Shown here piece after piece: positions 59,933 to 64,000 of a stretch of 64,000 nt of DNA (within the stretch, counting starts at the first letter, position 1; each line of letters opens with the position of its first letter). The notes below the pieces were generated by a model that was not told where the DNA came from, made no database searches, and saw only the letters and a list, made by a program, of their open reading frames with translations. Source of the DNA: Glandiceps talaboti. Lineage: Eukaryota; Hemichordata; Enteropneusta; Spengelidae. Both the position numbers and the translations under genes were made by a program. Location: NCBI RefSeq assembly GCF_964340395.1, contig NC_135568.1, positions 562,001-626,000 on the forward strand. The letters run 5' to 3'.

Positions 59933-60245
59933 GTAAATAATAATAAAAATAATAATGTTCGGTTCTTATATAGCGCTTTCCCACACCATGCTCAAAGCGC
60001 TTTACAATTATTACTCCTGGCTCAAATCAGAATGGCACAACAGCCCTTTAGTCATCTTCAACTCCCCGGGGAGCATACAATCCATTGCAGCCATTTAAGT
60101 GCATAGGATTAAAGCCTTCACATTGCAACCTACATCCTACCAGGTCCCCAGTTATACAGCTTGGTTGACTGAGGCACAGTTGTGGTTCAAATCTTGCCCA
60201 AGGACTTTAGCCACTCAGAAACAAACAGCAGGCAGCAACAGGGCT
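59933..60245 (+). mobile_element. SINE-like interspersed repeat, copy 2
   Basis: Has TATATAGCGCTTTCCC, AAAGCGCTTTACAATTATTA, CATCCTACCAGGTCCCCAG, TTGACTGAGGCA, GTGGTTCAAATCTTGCCCAA and GGACTTTAGCCA. As I recall, elements with this GCGCTTTACAA...CAGGT.CCC...TTGCCCAAGGAC order are widespread in marine invertebrate genomes. GGTTCAAATC resembles a Pol III B box. Copy 1 is at 55545. Confidence 0.75.
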
Positions 60246-61286
60246 CCACATGTCATGATGGGTGAATTGTCATTTTAAAATTGTCATATAGAGGTTGTAT
60301 GTGTTCAGCCACCCAAAGGGGAGGGGGATATTACATTGGGTTCTGTCTGTCCATCTGTGTGTCCATCCATAATATGTCAATTCTCTGACATGAAATATTA
60401 AATTTCATTCAAACTTGTTACAAATGTACCAAGGTTCTCCAGTCACATTACTTCGGTTCCTAGATTGTTATGTAGATTGTATGGGAAACAGCCACTTTTA
60501 CCTCTGTCACCACTAAAATTATGGTACATGCGCCATTGTATATGAAAACATATGCAAATTTCTTTCTGTTACCAGGGTTTCCGACTTTATGAAAAAATCA
60601 TGAAAAAAAGTCACAAATTAGTATTGGTACAATATCTCAGCTGATACACACAGTTACACATAGACTCCAGACATAGTATTTGGTGAGTTTGATAGGCCAG
60701 AAAATTTTGACATAAAAAACCCTGATTGTTAAACCGAGTTTCACTTCAGGAGTCGGTCTGTTAAATCTATTAGTTTGAAAGGTATATTTACAACATGTGA
60801 TGGCCTCAGGAAAAAAAGTGGTAGTATTATTTGTGAAATTGCCTCCAAGGGTTTTTAGCTTGGCTTTTAAAATAGAGCTTCTACTAAATGCGTATCTTGA
60901 CATGTATGCTATTGTAGTGTACTTGTATTGTACTCTACAAGTTTAGTCTTGAGGCAATGAAGTGGTGTGTAAATTAGAATGTAGGCTTCAGGCTTTAAAC
61001 CCTCTGAATAATACATGAAAACCATATTTTAAATTGAAATGTGGGAAAGCATAGAATATTTCATGCATATTGTTCAGCTGTCTTTTGTTACAGAATACGG
61101 AACTACTTTCTTTCTTCAAGGAAAATAGCACAAAACACCAGCTACTATCATCTTAAGATGAAAGAGGTATAGGGTACAAGTCATTGATTCATTCATTGGT
61201 TGCTATATCAACACAGCTTTTGAAATATGAAATGTAGCTTAACCATTTACAGTATATATATATACACTAAGCAGTTTCATATGAAC

Positions 61287-61818
61287 ATATAGAATAAACA
61301 GTAAAGTGTTTCTGGCCAGGACATTTCGTTCAGGCTTTGCTGAGCTGCCAAACAACAGAAAATACACAAATTTCAGACACATAAACTGCAAAACAATAAA
61401 CATAATATATGGCATACACTGAGAAGTGTGGAAAAATAATATACATTGGAGAAACAGGAGATGCTGTACCATCTACACCCGCCTGCAGAACCATTTATAA
61501 CTGATAAGGAACAAAAATAAAACCGCTCCAATACTCAGCCAACCACTCCCATGTTGACTTTAAAATAGTAGGACTTGAAAAGATATGGAAGAACAAATCA
61601 TACAGACTAACAAGTGAAACCTTCTGGATAAAAAAACTTGACACATATGGAGAAAATAGAATAAACTGCAAACAATAGCAACTATTTTGATTACCATTTT
61701 GGGTCACTTGACTGGGCATAAGTGATAATTTGTATTAGATGGATGGGCATACTGAGGCAGCTCAGCAAAGCTTGAGTGAAACGTCTTGGCCAGAAACTCT
61801 TTACTGTTTATTCTATAT
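61287..61818 (+). mobile_element. Degenerate Penelope-like element with inverted terminal repeats
   Basis: Inverted arms of about 63 bp at 61287-61349 and 61756-61818 share AGAATAAACAGTAAAG, TTTCTGGCCA and CTTTGCTGAGCTGCC. Between them, frame 61409-61501 reads AYTEKCGKIIYIGETG, a GIY-YIG endonuclease signature of the Penelope-like kind. After two in-frame stops (61502-61507) the same frame resumes at 61523-61675 with NHSHVDFKIVGLEKIW and SETFWIKKLDTYG, the usual downstream part of that domain. The reverse transcriptase part is absent. It is a dead 3' fragment. Confidence 0.75.
61409..61678 (+). pseudogene. GIY-YIG endonuclease domain remnant
   Basis: C-terminal endonuclease domain of a Penelope-like retroelement, which nicks target DNA during insertion. 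IYIGETG is preserved (61439-61459), and the later conserved stretch ending KKLDTYGENRINCKQ stops at TAG 61676-61678. Tandem TGA-TAA stops and a scrambled segment between the halves show it is not functional. Confidence 0.72.
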
Positions 61819-62000
61819 ATATACATTTAATATTTATGCACTCTGTTCAACAAATTGACTTTTTATTTTGTCTTAACATTTATCGTCATCCATTCATATA
61901 TTGAATGTACTGGGCTCCGTCTGTCTGTTGTCTTACATCATTTCTCTGACTTGCAATATCCAATTTCATTCATACCTGGCACAAAGGTGATATATCTTAG

Positions 62001-62165
62001 TGGACACATGCACATTACTTTGTTTGCACGTCACTTTATGATGATGGTGATGATGATGATGATGATGATGATGATAACTTACTGGACACATGCACATTAC
62101 TTTGTTTGCATGACACTTTATGATGATGATGATGATAATGATGATGATGATAATGATGATGAGCA
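62001..62165 (+). repeat. 82-bp duplication containing (GAT)n arrays
   Basis: TGGACACATGCACATTACTT then TGTTTGCA recurs at 62001 and 62083, each followed by a CACTTTATGATGATG array. Frames through it (poly-Met, poly-Asp, poly-His) are artefacts. Confidence 0.95.
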
Positions 62166-63190
62166 TGACAATGACCATGAAGATGATGACTACCCACGAC
62201 CACGATGACAATGGTGCTGATGATGGGGAGGAGGAGGATGATAACAATAATAAGATAATAATAAAAATCTTGTATTTACATTGGATAGTTGGTTAAACTT
62301 ATTAGTAGTCGTTTCCCAACAAGTCCAGTGAGGACTTTCTTTCATGGATGCAGGAAGAAACCAGAAGACCTGCATTTGGTAAAGTTAACTTGAATATAAC
62401 ACTCCTTGCTGAAAGCATGGCAACTAATGCAATCAAGCCCAGACTAATGGACTTGAGTACTCATCAACCCTGAGTGTAGTAGTACAAGTGGTTTAATTAA
62501 CTCTCGGCTACTGACAATCTACATCAGGCAACAAATTTGAGGTTTGAAGCGACATATTTTGAAGTCATTTAGAAAATGTTCTCACTTTTTCCAATGTCAG
62601 ACATTTCCATGGCTTCCAGTTCATGTGTTTGGTTACATAACAGACCTACAAGATAGATGCCAAAATGAAAGATATCATATGGTTATTTTCTCAAGGTTAG
62701 AATTTTTATAAATGATTAATTTTGCTGTTCCCGGTCACTTGTGAGATAATCCATGTGATCATTGCACTAGCCAAAATCTGTAGCTTTGATCCCTTTATAT
62801 TGTACTGTAACTTTTATCTTCAAATAGATATATATTTTCTGTATCGCTATAAAATCTATGCTGGTGAGATTTGTTTGTAAAAGCTAAAGTGTGGTTCCTA
62901 TACAATTTTATTATTTTCCTGAAATAGGTAAAGTCTATATAAAACAAGTGATTTTTACCCATTGACTTATAAATTCAATGGTTTTGCTATGAAGTTCACA
63001 TGCATTTTTTCCTGTGTTTGCATGAAATAAAATCTACCTGTGTGTCCCTGTGATTAGTTGTGTTCATCAAATATTGTAATTTTTGTAACGTTCTGTCTAT
63101 CTAGTTTTAGTCTAGAGGCTATCTGTGACATTAAAGAATTAAAGCCACGGATAACCTCAAGACATCTGTTTTTGGATTTGGTTAAACCAA

Positions 63191-63503
63191 AGTGACCATA
63201 TGGAGTATTTATTTTTAATTTATAAAACAATTTTTATCATGGCTTCCTACTTGAAAAATCACATTGTCCAAAGCTGTGTTTGTAACTCAGTACATTGCAA
63301 AATTGCAAAAAGCTCAAAGTTGTGTAAAAAATGTGTTATTGTATGTACAATAAGAAGCATTTTACATATTTGTTAATCTTTTGTAATTTATTGAGAAGGC
63401 ATATGTTGTTTCACATTGATTTTTCAAGTAGAACGCCATGATCAAATTGTTTTATAAATAAAAAATTAAAAATGGATACTCAATCCTCATCCACATGGTC
63501 AAT
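63191..63503. mobile_element. MITE family B, full copy 3
   Basis: 313 bp. The left end AGTGACCATATGGAG with TTTTTAATTTATAAAACAA faces the right end TTTTATAAATAAAAAATTAA then CATCCACATGGTCAATT, its diverged reverse complement. The interior shares ACTCAGTACATTGC, TGTGTTATTGTATG and GTAATTTATTGA with the other copies. Confidence 0.82.
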
Positions 63504-63773
63504 TTAAGTTACTTGTGATGAAGTAGTCTGTGATGCAAATATTTTCTAACGGTAATAGTTTACTGTTTGTGCACAATGAACTATAATTTTAGGTAAATTC
63601 TGACTATCAACTCAACTCTAAACTCAGATGTTTTCAACTATACCTACATATTTTGTCAGCACAGACACTTCATTGGTATTTGGCTTAGGGTTCTGGTTGT
63701 CAATGTTGTTTGCAAGTATATAGTACACTTATTGTAAAAAAATCAAATGAAGAAATGTAGTTTTCTTAACAGC

Positions 63774-63797
63774 AATAAAGATTCTATTCTATTCTAT
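63774..63797 (+). repeat. AATAAAG plus (ATTCT)n tail
   Basis: AGCAATAAAGATTCTATTCT followed by ATTCT: a polyadenylation signal fused to a pentanucleotide repeat, typical of a non-LTR element 3' end. Confidence 0.45.
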
Positions 63798-64000
63798 ATG
63801 GAGCCAGATACTGAGATAGCCAGTACTGACTACTATTTTGAAGGTTACAGAACACAATGAATTTTTAATTACTGGACATTTCATAGCCTAAAGACTTTTT
63901 ATTGGTCCTAATTTACAATGCTGTTTCACTGGTCTCACTAAATATGACACGTGTAATAAGTGAATGCCGTCATTCATTTTCTCTCATTCCACTTGTCATT

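Larger units (their letters stand above)
46400..64000. other. CpG-depleted domain (putative methylated gene body)
   Basis: CpG becomes rare abruptly near 46.4 kb and stays rare to the window end. By hand I count about one CpG in 57001-57600 against about twenty in 43001-43600, while TG and CA are common. In many invertebrates this marks germline-methylated, broadly transcribed gene bodies. One probable terminal exon (58877-59020) lies inside. Other AG-preceded open stretches exist (starting at 47327, 49733, 51743, 52324 and about 53133), but none has both a convincing donor and a recognisable product. Confidence 0.7.

Overview
This is a window from an animal nuclear genome, almost certainly a bilaterian invertebrate. 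The evidence is one recognisable spliced gene (a Mohawk/MKX TALE-homeobox gene) with canonical GT-AG introns, long AT-rich non-coding stretches, many microsatellites, small foldback elements and degenerate retroelement pieces. There is no prokaryotic gene organisation. The species cannot be named from the sequence. Most long open frames are microsatellite or minisatellite artefacts.

Layout. (1) 1-18.6 kb: no supportable gene; a roughly 280-bp dispersed repeat (copies near 20-300 and 17290-17575), microsatellites, and a 55-bp x4 tandem repeat at 11594. (2) 18.6-45.0 kb: the MKX locus on the + strand. There are six coding exons (19211-19410, 27482-27641, 29416-29590, 34672-35043, 41421-41469, 42086-42206) whose splice phases agree and give a complete 358-residue protein. 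An NRF1-type palindrome and a possible 5' UTR splice acceptor lie upstream, and the first canonical AATAAA after the stop is at 45012. Introns hold many (GTAT)n arrays and several foldback elements. (3) 45.0-46.4 kb: a CpG-normal spacer with a 112-bp foldback element, a strong CTCF-like match at 45431, hairpins and good splice-donor sequences. It is a candidate boundary and candidate promoter of a second gene. (4) 46.4-64 kb: the sequence abruptly becomes CpG-poor, as expected of a germline-methylated gene body in invertebrates, and the repeat content changes from microsatellites to many short minisatellites and MITE-like elements. A probable terminal coding exon (58877-59020), preceded by an 18-nt candidate microexon and followed by AATAAA at 59106, indicates an unrecognised + strand gene ending near 59.1 kb. 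Further right lie a degraded Penelope-like element with a GIY-YIG motif (61.3-61.8 kb) and another MITE copy.

The most unusual items are: a recent 57-bp in-frame tandem duplication inside MKX exon 1; the sharp CpG boundary with a CTCF-like motif about 1 kb before it; a roughly 81-bp satellite with alternating A/B units (162-bp higher-order repeat) that carries an RFX X-box-like palindrome in nearly every unit; and several small families of foldback elements with two or three copies inside this one window. No new enzymatic or defence system was seen.
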